Positions 7,614 through 20,665 are shown, counted from the stretch's first letter. The stretch: 51,159 bases of DNA from Theodoxus fluviatilis (GCA_034096865.1 JAWQFJ010001157.1:32501-83659); one strand, 5' to 3'. Notes: a model not told the origin generated them from the letters alone. Numbers and translations: made by a program.

Positions 7614-10498
7614 AACAGCTGGGGTGAGATGTAGAAGGTAAGAAGGCTGGAGTGAGATGCGGAAGGTAAGGAGGCTGGAGTGAGATGCAGACGGCAAGGA
7701 GGCTGCAGTGAGATGCAGAAGGTAAGGAGGCTGGAGTGAGATGCAGAAGGTAAGGAGGCTGGAGTGAGATGTAGAAGGTAAGGAGGCTGCAGTGAGATGC
7801 AGAAGGTAAGGAGGCTGGAGTGAGATGCAGAAGGTAAGGAGGCTGGAGTGAGATGTAGAAGGTAAGGAGGCTGGAGTGAGATGCAGAAGGTAAGGAGGGA
7901 GACAGACATACAGTGTAAACAGCTGGAGTGAAATGCAGAAGATAAGGAGGCTGGAGTGAGATGCAGAAGGTAAGGAGGCTGGAGTGAGATGCAGAAGGTA
8001 AGGAGGCTGGAGTGAGATGTAGACGGTAAGGAGGCTGGAGTGAGATGCAGAAGGTAAGGAGGCTGGAGTGAGATGTAGAAGGTAAGGAGGGAGACAGCCA
8101 TGCCGTGTAAACAGCTGGAGTGAGATGCAGAAGATAAGGAGGCTGGAGTGAGATGTAGAAGATAAGGAGGCTGGAGTGAGATGCAGAAGGTAAGGAGGCT
8201 GGAGTGAGATGCAGAAGGTAAGGAGGCTGGAGTGAGATGTAGAAGATAAGGAGGCTGGAGTGAGATGTAGAAGATAAGGAGGCTGGAGTGAGATGCAGAA
8301 GGTAAGGAGGCTGGAGTGAGATGCAGAAGGTAAGGAGGCTGGAGTGAGATGTAGACGGTAAGGAGGCTGGAGTGAGATGCAGAAGGTAAGGAGGCTGGAG
8401 TGAGATGTAGAAGATAAGGAGGCTGGAGTGAGATGCAGAAGGTAAGGAGGCTGGAGTGAGATGTAGACGGTAAGGAGGCTGGAGTGAGATGCAGAAGGTA
8501 AGGAGGCTGGAGTGAGATGTAGAAGGTAAGGAGGCTGGAGTGAGATGCAGATGGTAAGGAGGCTGGAGTGAGATGCAGAAGGTAAGGAGGCTGGAGTGAG
8601 ATGCAGAGGGTAAGGAGGGAGACAGACATTCAGGGTAGACAGCTGGAGTGAGATGCAGAAGGTAAGGAGGGAGACAGACATCCAGGGTAAACAGCTGGAG
8701 TGAGATGCAGAAGGTAAGGAGGGAGACAGACATTCAGTGTAAACAGCTGGAGTGAGATGCAGAAGATAAGGAGGCTGGAGTGAGATGTAGAAGATAAGGA
8801 GGCTGGAGTGAGATGCAGAAGGTAAGGAGGCTGGAGTGAGATGCAGAAGGTAAGGAGGCTGGAGTGAGATGTAGACGGTAAGGAGGCTGGAGTGAGATGC
8901 AGAAGGTAAGGAGGCTGGAGTGAGATGTAGAAGGTAAGGAGGCTGGAGTGAGATGCAGATGGTAAGGAGGCTGGAGTGAGATGCAGAAGGTAAGGAGGCT
9001 GGAGTGAGATGCAGAGGGTAAGGAGGGAGACAGACATTCAGGGTAGACAGCTGGAGTGAGATGCAGAAGGTAAGGAGGGAGACAGACATCCAGGGTAAAC
9101 AGCTGGAGTGAAATGCAGAAGGTAAGGAGGGAGACAGACATTCAGTGTAAACAGCTGGAGTGAGATGCAGAAGGTAAGGAGGGAGACAGACATCCAGTGT
9201 AAACAGCTGGAGTGAGATGCAGAAGGTAAGGAGGCTGGAGTGAGATGCAGAAGGTAAGGAGGGAGACAGACATCCAGTGTAAACAGCTGGAGTGAGATGC
9301 AGAATGTAAGGAGGCTGGAGTGAGATGCAAAAGGTAAGGAGGGAGACAGACATCCAGTGGAAACAGCTGGAGTGAGATGCAGAAAGTAAGGAGGCTGGAG
9401 TGAGATGCAAAAGGTAAGGAGGGAGACAGACATCCAGTGTAAACAGCTGGAGTGAGATGCAGAAAGTAAGGAGGCTGGCGAGAGATGCAGAAAGTAAGGA
9501 GTGAGACAGACAACCAGTGTAAACAACTGGAGTGAGATGCAGAGGGTAAGGAGGCTGGAGTGAGATGCAGAAGGTAAGGAGGGAGACAGACATCCAGTGT
9601 AAACAGCTGGAGTGAGATGCAGAAGGTAAGGAGGCTGGAGTGAGATGCAGAAGGTAAGGAGGCTGGAGTGAGATGCAGAAGGTAAGGAGGCTGGAGTGAG
9701 ATGCAGAAGGTAAGGAAGCTGGAGTGAGATGCAGAAGGTAAGGAGGCTGAAGTGAGACGCAGAGGGTAAGGAGGGAGACAGACATTGAGTGTAAACAGCT
9801 GGAGTGAGATGCAGAAGGTAATGAGGCTGCAGTGAGATGCAGAAGGTAAGGAGGCTGGAGTGAGATGCAGAAGGTAAGGAGGCTGGAGTGAGATGCAGAA
9901 GGTAAGGAGGCTGGGGTGAGACGCAGAGGGGAAGGAGGGAGACAGACATTCAGTGTAAACAGCTGCAGTGAGATGCAGAAGGTAAGGAGGCTGCAGTGAG
10001 ATGCAGAAGGTAAGGAAGCTGGAGTGAGATGCAGAAGGTAAGGAGGCTGAAGTGAGACGCAGAGGGTAAGGAGGGAGACAGACATTGAGTGTAAACAGCT
10101 GCAGTGAGATGCAGAAGGTAAGGAGGCTGCAGTGAGATGCAGAAGGTAAGGAAGCTGGAGTGAGATGCAGAGGGGAAGGAGGGAGACAGACATTCAGTGT
10201 AAACAGCTGGAGTGAGATGCAGAAGGTAAGGAGGCTGGAGTGAGATGCAGAAGGTAAGGAGGCTGCAGTGAGATGCAGAAGGTAAGGAGGCTGCAGTGAG
10301 ATGCAGAAGGTAAGGAGGCTGAAGTGAGACGCAGAGGGGAAGGAGGGAGACAGACATTCAGTGTAAACAGCTGGAGTGAGATGCAGAGGGAAAGGAGGGA
10401 GACAGACATTCAGTGTAAACAGCTGGAGTGAGATGCAGAAGGTAAGGAGGCTGGAGTGAGATGCAGAAGGTATGGATGATGACAGACACCCAGTGTAA
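7614..10498. repeat. 28-bp minisatellite with a 52-bp longer variant unit
   Basis: About 2.9 kb of tandem units. The basic unit is 28 bp and reads CTGGAGTGAGATGCAGAAGG then TAAGGAGG. A longer unit adds 24 bp (GAGACAGACATCCAGTGTAA then ACAG), giving 52 bp; it is rare before 8600 and frequent after it. Higher-order copies exist: blocks near 8330-8740 and 8740-9145 repeat at a spacing of about 406 bp. Because 28 is not a multiple of three and the minus strand of the unit has no stop, all three minus frames stay open for hundreds of codons (up to 879). These are repeat translations. Confidence 0.97.
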
Positions 10499-11470
10499 TA
10501 GCCTACCTTGATCATGTTTATCAAAAGACACACAAGCCTGGAAGGGAAGTTTGAATGCTTCCACAAGTCCTTTCTGTCGGTCGAAGGCCACATCTCTATT
10601 GCGGAGTTGTGCTGTAAAAAAAGAAAGAGAGCCAACTCTTACAACAAAAGCCACATACTCGGGACCGGTTTTGCGGAAGATATCCTAGTGCATCATATGC
10701 TATCATCCCGCAGTTCCAGAGGCGGGTTTCATTTTGAAAGGTGCACACACTTTCCCGAGATGAGGTCTCACGGCCAGAGCTTGTGAAGTGGAAATCTTTT
10801 CTCCGACATTAAACTGCCCGTGCCGGTGCTCGCCGTAAGCGCTCCACTCTGAACACGAAAAAAGACAACAAGCTTTCGAGACGAAACGTTCTTTTGGTCA
10901 CGCGAGATGATCGCGTACGATGCGTTAGGATCGCCTCTACGAAACCCGACCTCTTGAAACAGCATCTTCCCTGTGCAACTTTCGCGCTCGTTCTGAAAGC
11001 GTTTTGTAATCTGCTGCTCGGCAAACTGCATAACTGATTGGCACGGGGTCCGTGCAGACTGCGGAACAGTGCAAGACCCACACGCGGACATTGAGCACTT
11101 CAACTGAACAACTGGGTCGTGACGAGCACGTCGAGTGCAACGTGAGGCAGGAAATGCTCGACATCCTCGTCAAGAAAAAAGGATCCTTGTTCCTGAGGAA
11201 CAGTCTCAGTGCTCGCATTAGCAGTTGTCGCCCCAAAAATTTGCTTCCTGACTGCTTTCTTCTTTTGCTCATTGTCAGCTCGTTTCGACTGCGTGAGAAT
11301 GGAACCACCACGTCTTTCCAAGCAAACGGCTAGGGAGATCAAGATTTTACATACTCTACCCAGCTCTCATTTTCAGGATCAATTGTCTTGCATAGCCTAC
11401 ATGGGTTGATAGTCCGTTAAGCTCCATTCATCTCTCATCTCTTTCTATCTCTGAAGGAACAAATACTTAA
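10499..11470. other. Non-repetitive island, no recognised gene
   Basis: About 970 bp of mixed-composition DNA between two large repeat arrays. Open frames of 60-124 codons occur on both strands (for example 11100-11342 and 10768-11103 on minus, 10508-10786 on plus), but none matches a family I know or has convincing splice sites. It may be a remnant of an unknown element or a unique intronic stretch. Confidence 0.4.
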
Positions 11471-11534
11471 ATTAATTTCGTTTGCTTGGAACACATTCTG
11501 GGCAGAATCACCGTGCATGATAATTGTTTAGACT

Positions 11535-11543
11535 CTCTGTGTT

Positions 11544-11609
<66 letters not shown>

Positions 11610-11764
11610 GTTCTGTCTGTCGTTCTGTCTGTCTGTCTGTGTGTCTGTCTGTCTATCTGTCTGTCTGTCTGTCTGTCTGCCTCTCTGTCTGTCTGTCTGT
11701 CTGTATGTCTGTCTATCTGTCTGTTTCTGTCTGTGTTTCTGTCTGTCAGTCTGTCTGTCTGTCA

Positions 11765-11852
<88 letters not shown>

Positions 11853-11929
11853 CTGCCTGTCTGTCTGTATGTCTGTCTGTCTGTCTGTCTGTCTGTCGGT
11901 CGGTCTGTCTGTCTGTCTGTCTGTATGTA

Positions 11930-11970
<41 letters not shown>

Positions 11971-12127
11971 CTGCCTGTCTGTCTGTCTGTGTGTCTGTCT
12001 GTCTGTCTGTCTGTCTCTCTGTCAGTCTGTGTGTCTGTCTGTCTGTGTCTGTCTGTCCGTCCGTCTGACCGTCCGTGTGTACGTCTGTCTGTCTGTCTGT
12101 CTGTTTGCCCGTGTGTCCGTCTGTCTG
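11535..12127. repeat. (CTGT)n with embedded (GT)n
   Basis: Long CTGT tetranucleotide tract with GT dinucleotide blocks at about 11812-11850 and 11932-11968. No gene; CLSVCLSV frames are repeat translations. Confidence 0.97.
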
Positions 12128-13262
12128 TGCGGTGCGGTGTGGTGTTGTGTGGTGCGGTGTGGTGGAATGTGGAGTGTGTGGTGTTGTGTGGTGTGGTGTT
12201 ATGTGGTGTGGTGTGATATGATGTGGTGTGGTATGGAGTTGTGTGGAGTGCTGCGATGTGGTGTGGTGTGGTGTGGTGCGGTGTGGTGTGGTGCGGTGCG
12301 GTGTGGTGTTGTGTGGTGCGGTGTGGTGGGGTGTGGAGTGTGTGGTGTTGTGTGGTGTGGTGTGATGTGGTGTGGTGTGATGTGATGTGGTGTGGTATGG
12401 AGTTGTGTGGAGTGATGCGACATGGTGTGGTGTGGTGTGATGTGGTGTGACTTGGTGTGGTGTGGTGTGATGTGATGTGGTGTGGTGTGGTGTGGTGCGG
12501 TGTGTGGTGTTGTGTGGTGCATGGTGGAGTGGTGTGGAGTGATATGATGTGGTGTGGTGTGGTGGGACGTGGAATGGTGTGGTGTGGTGTGGTGTGGTTT
12601 GGTTTGGTGTGGTGTGATGTGGTGTCTTGCGGTGTGGAATGGTGTGGTGTGGTGTGGCGTGTTGTGGAAAGGTGTGGAGTGATGTGATGTGGTTAGGTGT
12701 GATGTGGTGTGGTGTGACGTGGAGTGGTGTGATGTGGAGAGTTGTGGTGTGATGTGGTGTGGTATGGTGTGGTGGGGTGTGGTGTGGTGTGGTGTGGTGT
12801 GGTGTGGTGTGGTGTGGTGTGGTGTGGTGTGGTGTGGTGTGGTGTGGTGTGGTGTGGTGGGGTGGGGTGTGGTGTGGTGTGGTGTGGTGTGGTGTGGTGT
12901 GGTGTGGTGTGGTGTGGTGTGGTGTGGTGGAGTGTGGTGGGGTGTGGTGCGGTGTGGAATGGTGTAGTGTGGTGTGTTGTGGAGAGGTGTGGAGTGGTGT
13001 GGTGTGGTGTGGTGTGGTGTGGAGTGGAGTGGTGTGTTGTGGTGTGGTGAGGCGTGGTGGGATGGGGTGTGTTGCAGTATGGAGTGACGTGGAGTGGTGT
13101 GGTGTGGTGTGGAGTGGTATGGTGTGGTGTTGTGCGGAGTGGTATGGCGTATTGTGGAGTGGTGTTGTGTGATGTGGTGCGGAGTGGTGTGGCGTGGTGT
13201 GGTGTGGTGTGATGTGATGTTGTGTGGTGTGGTGTGACATGGAGTGGTGTGGTGTGGTACAA
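12128..13262. repeat. (GTGTG)n pentanucleotide array
   Basis: About 1.1 kb of GGTGT/TGTGG units with variants (GGAGT, GATGT, TTGTG). The longest pure block is about 12775-12930. Confidence 0.97.
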
Positions 13263-14540
13263 TATGATGTGGTGTGATGTGATGTGATGTAATGTGATGT
13301 AATGTGATGTGATGTGATATGATGTGATGTGATATGATATGGTGTGATGTGATGTGATGTTATGTGATTAGGTGGTATGTGATATGATGTGATGAGTTGT
13401 GATGCAATTTGATGTGATGTGAGGTGTTGTGATGTAATGTGACGGAATGTGATGTAATGTGACGTGATGTGATGTGATGTGATGTGATGTGGTGTGATAT
13501 GGGGTGATATGACGTGATATGATGTTATGTGATGTGATGTGATGTGATGTGGTGTAGTGTGAAGTGATGTGATGTGATGTGATGTGGTGTGGTGTAGTGT
13601 GAAGTGATGTGATGTGATGTGGTGTGATGTGGTGTGATGTGGTGTAGTGTGAAGTGATGTGATGTGATGTGATGTGGTGTGGTGTAGTGTGAAGTGATGT
13701 GATGTGATGTGGTGTGATGTGGTGTAGTGTGAAGTGATGTGATGTGATGTGAGGTGATGTGATGTGGTGTGGTGTAGTGTGAAGTGATGTGATGTGATGT
13801 GATGTGATGTGATGTGGTGTGGTGTGGTGTAGTGTGAAGTGATGTGAAGTGATGTCATGTGATGTGACGTTATGTGATGTGGTGTGGTGTGATGTGGTGT
13901 AGTGTGATGTGATGTGATGTGATGTGATGTGGTGTGGTGTGATGTGGTGTAGTGTGAAGTGATGTGATGTGATGTGATGTGATGCGATGCGATGCGATGT
14001 GGTGTGGTGTGGTGTGGTGTGGTGTGGTGTGGTGTGGTGTGGTGTGGTGTGATGTGATGTGATGTGGTGTGATGTGGTGTAGTGTAAAGTGATGTGATGT
14101 GATGTGATGTGATGCGATGCGATGCGATGCGATGTGGTGTGGTGTGGTGTGGTGTGGTGTGGTGTGGTGTGGTGTGGGGTGGTGTGGTGTGGTATGATGT
14201 GATGATGTGATGTGATGTGATGTGATGTGATGTGATGTGATGTGATGTAATAATATGTGATGTGATGTGATGTGATGAAATGTGATGTGATGTGATGTGA
14301 TGTGATGTGATGTGGTGTGATGTGGTGTAGTGTAAAGTGATGTGATGTGATGTGATGTGATGCGATGCGATGCGATGCGATGTGGTGTGGTGTGGTGTGG
14401 TGTGGTGTGGTGTGGTGTGGTGTGGGGTGGTGTGGTGTGGTATGATGTGATGATGTGATGTGGTGTGATGTGATGTGATGTGATGTGATGTGATGTGATG
14501 CGATGTGATGTGATGTGATGTGATGTGATGTGATGTGATG
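13263..14540. repeat. (TGATG)n pentanucleotide array
   Basis: About 1.3 kb of GATGT units mixed with GGTGT and GAAGT. Larger blocks recur (for example those around GATGCGATGC at 13980, 14110 and 14360), so larger segments have also duplicated. The minus-strand 927-codon HHITSHH frame over both arrays is a repeat translation. Confidence 0.97.
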
Positions 14541-14599
14541 ACCACTATCCCCTCACGTCTAATGCAACATATGCCAGTGCGCTTCTGACTGCCTTTCTT

Positions 14600-15216
14600 G
14601 ACAGCGTACCGCTACCGTGGGCCCTCCACCACTTGTCAACACCGGGCCGCTACCGTACGCCCTCCACCACGTGTCAACACCGGGCCGCTACCGTTCGCCC
14701 TCCACCACGTGTCAACACCGGGCCGCTACCGTACGCCCTCCACCACGTGTCAACACCGGGCCGCTACCGTACGCCCTCCACCACTTGTCAACACCGGGCC
14801 GCTACCGTTCGCCCTCCACCACGTGTCAACACCGGGCCGCTACTGTACGCCCTCCACCACGTGTCAACACCGGGCCGCTACCGTACGCCCTCCACCACGT
14901 GTCAACACCGGGCCGCTACCGTGCGCCCTTCCCCACGTGTCAACACCGGGCCGCTACCGTACGCCCTCCACCACGTGTCAACACCGGGCCGCTACCGTGC
15001 GCCCTCCACCACGTGTCAACACCGGGCCGCTACCGTGCGCCCTCCACCACGTGTCAACACCGGGCCGCTACCGTGCGCCCTCCACCACGTGTCAACACCG
15101 GGCCGCTACCGTGCGCCCTCCACCATGTGTCAACACCGGGCCGCTATCGTGCGCCCTCCACCACGTGTCAACACCGGGCCGCTACCGTGCGCCCTCCACC
15201 ACGTGTCAACACTGGG
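14600..15216. repeat. 38-bp GC-rich minisatellite with an E-box in most units
   Basis: Sixteen units of exactly 38 bp, reading CCACGTGTCAACACCGGGCC then GCTACCGTACGCCCTCCA. Thirteen units carry the palindrome CACGTG, two have CACTTG and one CATGTG. There are no indels between units. All three plus frames are open because the unit lacks stops and 38 is not a multiple of three. Confidence 0.97.
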
Positions 15217-15537
15217 CCGTCGCGTGTTGCATAAGGGGAGTGTCCCGGAGCGGCCGCGTTGCTCACGCTAGGATCCTTGCAAGATCTTGCGAGGAATAGG
15301 CCGGTGTCAACATGTGTCAACGTGATGAAAGCAGATGTAAAGGCAGTCAAATGTTTGACACATGCTGACACAGGCCTATTTTTGCCAACTAGGTGGGCTA
15401 AGCAACGCGCCCTAGACCCACATTACCCGGATGTCATGTAAGGCTACACGAAGCATTAGAGGCCATGGAGTAGGTCACAGCGACCCGGGGCACTCGCTGT
15501 ATGCAACGCGCTGTACAAAGCATGCCAAGCTGGATGG
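15217..15537. other. Non-coding spacer with degenerate echoes of the 38-bp unit
   Basis: The words GGTGTCAACATGTGTCAACG (15303-15322) and TGTTTGACACATGCTGACAC recall the array. No gene recognised. Confidence 0.4.
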
Positions 15538-15653
15538 GGGAAGGGTGCGGAGAGTGGGGGTGCGGGTGGAGGTGGGGTGGGGGTACGACTGGTGGTGGGG
15601 GTGGGGGTTTGAGTGGGGGTGTGGGTGGGGTGGGGGTGGGGAGTGAGATGGTA
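15538..15653 (+). other. G-rich tract with quadruplex potential
   Basis: More than a dozen runs of three to five G separated by one to a few bases on the plus strand (GTGGGGGTGCGGGTGGAGG and similar). This meets the usual G3+N1-7 pattern several times over. Confidence 0.75.
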
Positions 15654-15904
15654 AATAATAGATCCACCGTGTCTTCCAACACGATTCGTAACAGGTTAAT
15701 GGCTATAGGGAAATCATGACGATGTAATTTTACTCAAACCAGCTTTATTGATTTCGTGATGAACGGCTTTACATAGCCTACAAATCCCTTAAAACCGAAA
15801 CACTCCAGCAGCAGCAGCAGCAGCATAGTTTTAGAGCGCCAGTAACGAGGATAAAAAGGAATAGAAACCTTCTATAAGAAGCAACAAACCAAAAGGGTGA
15901 AGGT
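15654..15904. other. Non-coding spacer with a short (CAG)n
   Basis: Holds a (CAG)6-7 run at about 15806-15825; nothing else recognised. Confidence 0.5.
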
Positions 15905-16019
15905 AAAATTATGGTTTTATATAGCGACTCATCACCGAAGTTTGGGTCTCAAACCGCTTCACAATTTACCCCCTGATCACTGCACCGTTTGATCAGTCCT
16001 TCACCACCTTTGCAGTCCT
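15905..16019 (+). repeat. Dispersed repeat copy 1
   Basis: TGGTTTTATATAGC...GGGTCTCAAACC(G)CTTCAC...CCCTGATCA...TTTGATCA recurs in the same order and strand at 45060-45160. It is probably a SINE or LINE tail fragment and abuts the tRNA-type SINE at 16021. Confidence 0.65.
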
Positions 16020-16020
16020 A

Positions 16021-16235
16021 GGGGCTCTAGTGGTACAGTGGTACAGACACTCGTCTCACAGCTAGCTGGTGCAGGGTTCAATTCTGCATGGATCCTACAG
16101 TTGCAGCCTTGGGCAAGGTGCTTCACCCGCACTGCCTCTCCTACCCAGGAGTTAAACCGGGTACCGGGCGCTGCACTGTGGCCACCGGGAGTGAAAGTCC
16201 CCACAATGAATTATCATGCCTCTGAGCAAAAAATT
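16021..16235 (+). mobile_element. tRNA-derived SINE
   Basis: The head resembles a tRNA gene. An A box TGGTACAGTGG at 16031-16041 matches the pol III consensus, and a B box GGTTCAATTCT at 16075-16085 lies 33 bp further on. A tRNA-unrelated body (CTTGGGCAAGGTGCTTCACC) follows, then an AT-rich 3' tail that runs into (ATT)n. Length is about 215 bp. The B box departs from consensus at its end, so it is probably an inactive copy. Confidence 0.8.
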
Positions 16236-16236
16236 A

Positions 16237-16327
<91 letters not shown>

Positions 16328-16350
16328 GTTATTGTTAATATTAATATTAA

Positions 16351-16414
<64 letters not shown>

Positions 16415-16449
16415 ATTATTATTATGATCATCATCAACATTAATATTAA

Positions 16450-16525
<76 letters not shown>

Positions 16526-16526
16526 T
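16236..16526. repeat. (ATT)n microsatellite
   Basis: About 290 bp of ATT with short TTAATATTAA interruptions near 16335-16350 and 16437-16452. It probably grew from the SINE tail. Confidence 0.97.
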
Positions 16527-17268
16527 TCTAGTAAAGGCTATCGAAGGAGCATACCCCAATGCCAGCAAGATACAAAGTAGGATCGATCCAGCTTTCACAC
16601 ACTTCCAGAGCAAGGAAAGCATGAATCAGCGTGAGACATAAATGAATGAATAAATGGTTGAATGCATGAATGAGTGAATTAATTAATTAATTAATTAATT
16701 TGTGGATGGATGGATGGATGGATGGATGGACGAATTTTGATTTGAACTGGTTTACTGACAGATCATTTCAAACATCGAGTGAACAGGTTTGGCAATGCTC
16801 AGAAGCTCGTCTAATTTACGCTCATGAGATGAAGTTTTACATTTACGTATGGATGAATGACAGATTACATGAATGAATACATGAATGAATGAACGAATGA
16901 ATGGATGAGCGGATGAGTGGATGGATATATTAATGCATGCTACGGGCGAATGAAATGTCACAAAAACTTATGACAGTACATAAAAAAACAAAGCAAAAGT
17001 TGGCGAAGTAGTTTTTGAGCGAACGCCAGGAAAAAACGTTACCCGAGCTTCACGTTACAGGAAAAGACTAAAGACTTCATCTGTAAACATACTGTTTCCT
17101 CTGAAATATGCATTAGTGACCAAATGACATTGTGGTTGAAAAATCGTATTTTGTCATGTCCCCGATTTCAGCCTTGTCGTCTCACGCAGTCATATACACG
17201 GTGCGCTGTGATTGACAGCATCATAAGTATCACTTACTATATGGCCTCGATTTCTACGTTTCTTTGTT
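16527..17268. other. Non-coding stretch with (GAAT)n and (GGAT)n scraps
   Basis: Degenerate GAATGAAT, TTAA and GGAT tetranucleotide blocks at about 16640-16730 and 16850-16935. The rest shows no gene. Confidence 0.6.
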
Positions 17269-17271
17269 ATG

Positions 17272-17303
<32 letters not shown>

Positions 17304-17340
17304 AACACACACACACACACATACACACACACCACATATA

Positions 17341-17381
<41 letters not shown>

Positions 17382-17454
17382 CACGCCTGAGCGCGCACAC
17401 ACACATTCACACACAAACACACGCACGCACGCAAACACACACACACGCGCGCGC

Positions 17455-17529
<75 letters not shown>

Positions 17530-17916
17530 GGAAAGAGAGGGAGAGGGAGGGTGAGAGAAAGACGGAGAGACATATACAGAAGGAGAGAAAGAAAGAGAGA
17601 GAGAGAGAGAGAGAAAGAAAAATAGAAAGAGAGAGAGAGACAGACAGACAGATATACATAGAGAGAGAGAGACAGAAACAGAGGGAGACAGAATGATAGA
17701 GACAGATAGAGAAACAGAGAGAGACAGAGACAGATAGATAGAGACAGAGAGATAGAGACACACAGGGAGAGACACAGAGAGAGACATACAGAGAGAGAGA
17801 GACAGAGAGAGACATAGAGAGAGAGACAGACAGACAGACAAACAGAAAGAGAACAGAGACAGAGAGAGAGAGACAGAGAGAGGGAGACAGACAGAGACAA
17901 AGTCTGAGAGAGAGAA

Positions 17917-17947
<31 letters not shown>

Positions 17948-18094
17948 GACAACGTCAGAGAGAAAGAGAGAGAGAGAGAGAGAAAGAGAGAAAGAGAGGA
18001 GAGACGAGAGACGAGAGACGAGAGAGAGAGATAGAGAGAGAGAGGGAGAGGGAGATACATACACATTCAGAAAGAGATACACACACACATGCAG

Positions 18095-18160
<66 letters not shown>
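17269..18160. repeat. (CA)n - (GA)n - (CA)n compound microsatellite
   Basis: CA repeats (about 17269-17458), then GA/AGAC repeats (about 17459-18060), then CA repeats (about 18065-18160). No gene. Confidence 0.96.
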
Positions 18161-18756
18161 TCTACAGTTCATGAGCGTGTGAGTGAGATGAATGAATAGA
18201 TGGATGGAGGTTTTACGACCTATTAACTTTTGAAGGATATTTAAGGGTATTGATCACGAAAAATCATAAGGGTTGGTTGGAAGAAGAGCATGTCAAAACA
18301 TGACGACTCGTTTCTCACCTCGGTCGAATCTCGCAGGGCGACACAATGGGTCAATTCTTACTCCCAGTCCACAGAGGGAGTGCGCGTGAGAAACGAATGA
18401 AGATTGAATGAATGTACGAACAAAAGAACGAAAGATTGCTTTCATGCATGGATGAATGTATGAATGAATTGATTGATTAACGAATGAATGACTGCATGAA
18501 TGAATGACCGAACAAACGAACGAACAAACGAATAAATGAATGAATGAATGACTTAATGAATGAATGGATGAATGAATTAATGAATGAATGGATGAATGAA
18601 TGGATGAATGAACGTTCGTTCGTTCGTTCGAACCAGCGAACGAACGAACGAATGAATGAATGAACGAATGAATGAATTGAATGAATCCCTTAATGATTTA
18701 ATGAATGGAATGAAGTGAATGAAAGAACAAACGAACGAATGAATGAATAAACGGAT
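18161..18756. repeat. Degenerate (GAAT)n / (GAAC)n region
   Basis: GAATGAAT and CGAACGAA words dominate 18380-18750. A CGTTCGTTCGTTCG run at 18613 can pair with nearby CGAACGAACG to form a hairpin. No gene. Confidence 0.8.
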
Positions 18757-19085
18757 GTTGAAGTTTTACGGCTTATTTCCGCTGCATTTCGAAATCGGCA
18801 CACGACATTCCACAATCCATGTAAAGCTGGGGCGGACGAGGGGGAGGGGGGTTCTGGGATTTCCGGAACCCCCCAAAACAAAATCGGGTGCGAGGTCGGG
18901 GGTGGGGGGTGGGGGTGGGGGGTGGGGGGGTTTCTGATCCCAAACTGGCAATGATCATCATCAGAATGCACCAGATTGCACCATTTTGCATCCTGGTTTT
19001 CAAAATTGTCCGGGGGAGTATGCCCACGGACCCCCCCTAGAAAACTAGGCGCTTTGCGCGTCGGTTCAGCGCTTCGCACATTTAC
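18757..19085. repeat. Inverted dispersed repeat, copy A
   Basis: Shares ordered words with the reverse complement of 20848-21320: GTTGAAGTTTTACGGCT, CGGCACACGACATTCCACAA, CAGATTGCACCATTTTGCAT, CAAAATTGTCCGGGGGAGTA. It is part of a dispersed element family that I cannot name with certainty. The middle is a G-rich tract (18833-18930). Confidence 0.8.
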
Positions 19086-20054
19086 AGTCTGAATCTGACA
19101 CCGCTGCGATTTCTAGTTTACACAGCCGGAACGACCCTAAAGCCGCCTTTACGAGAGCCCGCACTAAAACACTGTTAGAATGCCCCGTTTCCTACACAAA
19201 AAAAAAAATACAAAAATCAAAAATCAAAAAAAATAAAACAAGCTTTTTGCAAACCATCCCCAAAAAAATAAAACAAAAAAAAATAGAAAAATGACATAAG
19301 AGAACTGAGTCCTGCCTCTTGTGAACCTTTAATTGTTTGCACATATCAGTCGTCTGTTTTTAACTGAGTCTGACATTAAATCCATGTGATTGTATCAGAT
19401 GGGAGGAGGAGGAGTTGTATGTGTATTTGGGTAAGGATTTTACGACCGCTTTCTTTGTTTGGTTGGAGAATTGGGTTTATATTTGTGTGCGTTAGAACTC
19501 GTTTGCGCTATGCTGGTTCGAGGAGTACAGGAGCGTGGATATACAATACATTTGAGGAGTGGTGGCTAGATGCGGGACCTGTATGAAGGGATTTTGAGTG
19601 GCCGTAACATGTTTTTTCTATTTGTTATTCTTCGGTTATCTCAACCATCAACAACGGAGGTAAAGTGAGTTGTTGAATAAGGATGGGTAGGAGTTATGAA
19701 CTAGAAGAAAGGCATAAACGAGGTACTCTCGGCTTTCAAGGGACGACCTTGTTGTGGTCTTGTATAGTTTGATGTTCTGCTGCTCAGCCTTCTATTGTGC
19801 CAAGATCGTCTAGTGTAATTGTTTCACGCTCTTTCTGCGCAAAGGAGTTCTTAAAACGACACCCTATAAATATCCAACGGACCAAGGCCAAAGAAGCCGG
19901 TATTAAAATAACAGGTTCTCTTTCTCATTTCCCTCTCTCCTCCTCCCTCCTCCCTCCAATGAATAAATCCTGTGAATTTTAATGTCGGACACTAGAAAGA
20001 AGCGAGAATTCATATATGATACCTCTGGCCCCTGCCACTTTTAACATGAGGCTC
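19086..20054. other. Non-coding stretch
   Basis: Contains A-rich stutters at 19198-19290 and mixed DNA beyond. No gene or RNA recognised. Confidence 0.5.

Positions 20055-20665
<611 letters not shown>

Noticed and set aside
7554..10193. Minus-strand open frame of 879 codons
   Set aside because: It is a translation of the 28/52-bp minisatellite. All three minus frames are open because the unit has no stop and is not a multiple of three.
11762..14545. Minus-strand open frame of 927 codons, rich in His, Thr and Ser
   Set aside because: Pure translation of the CTGT, GTGTG and TGATG arrays.
14598..15299. Plus-strand open frame of 233 codons with VNTGPLP-type repeats
   Set aside because: Translation of the 38-bp minisatellite. 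Three frames are equally open, and there is no splice or start context.
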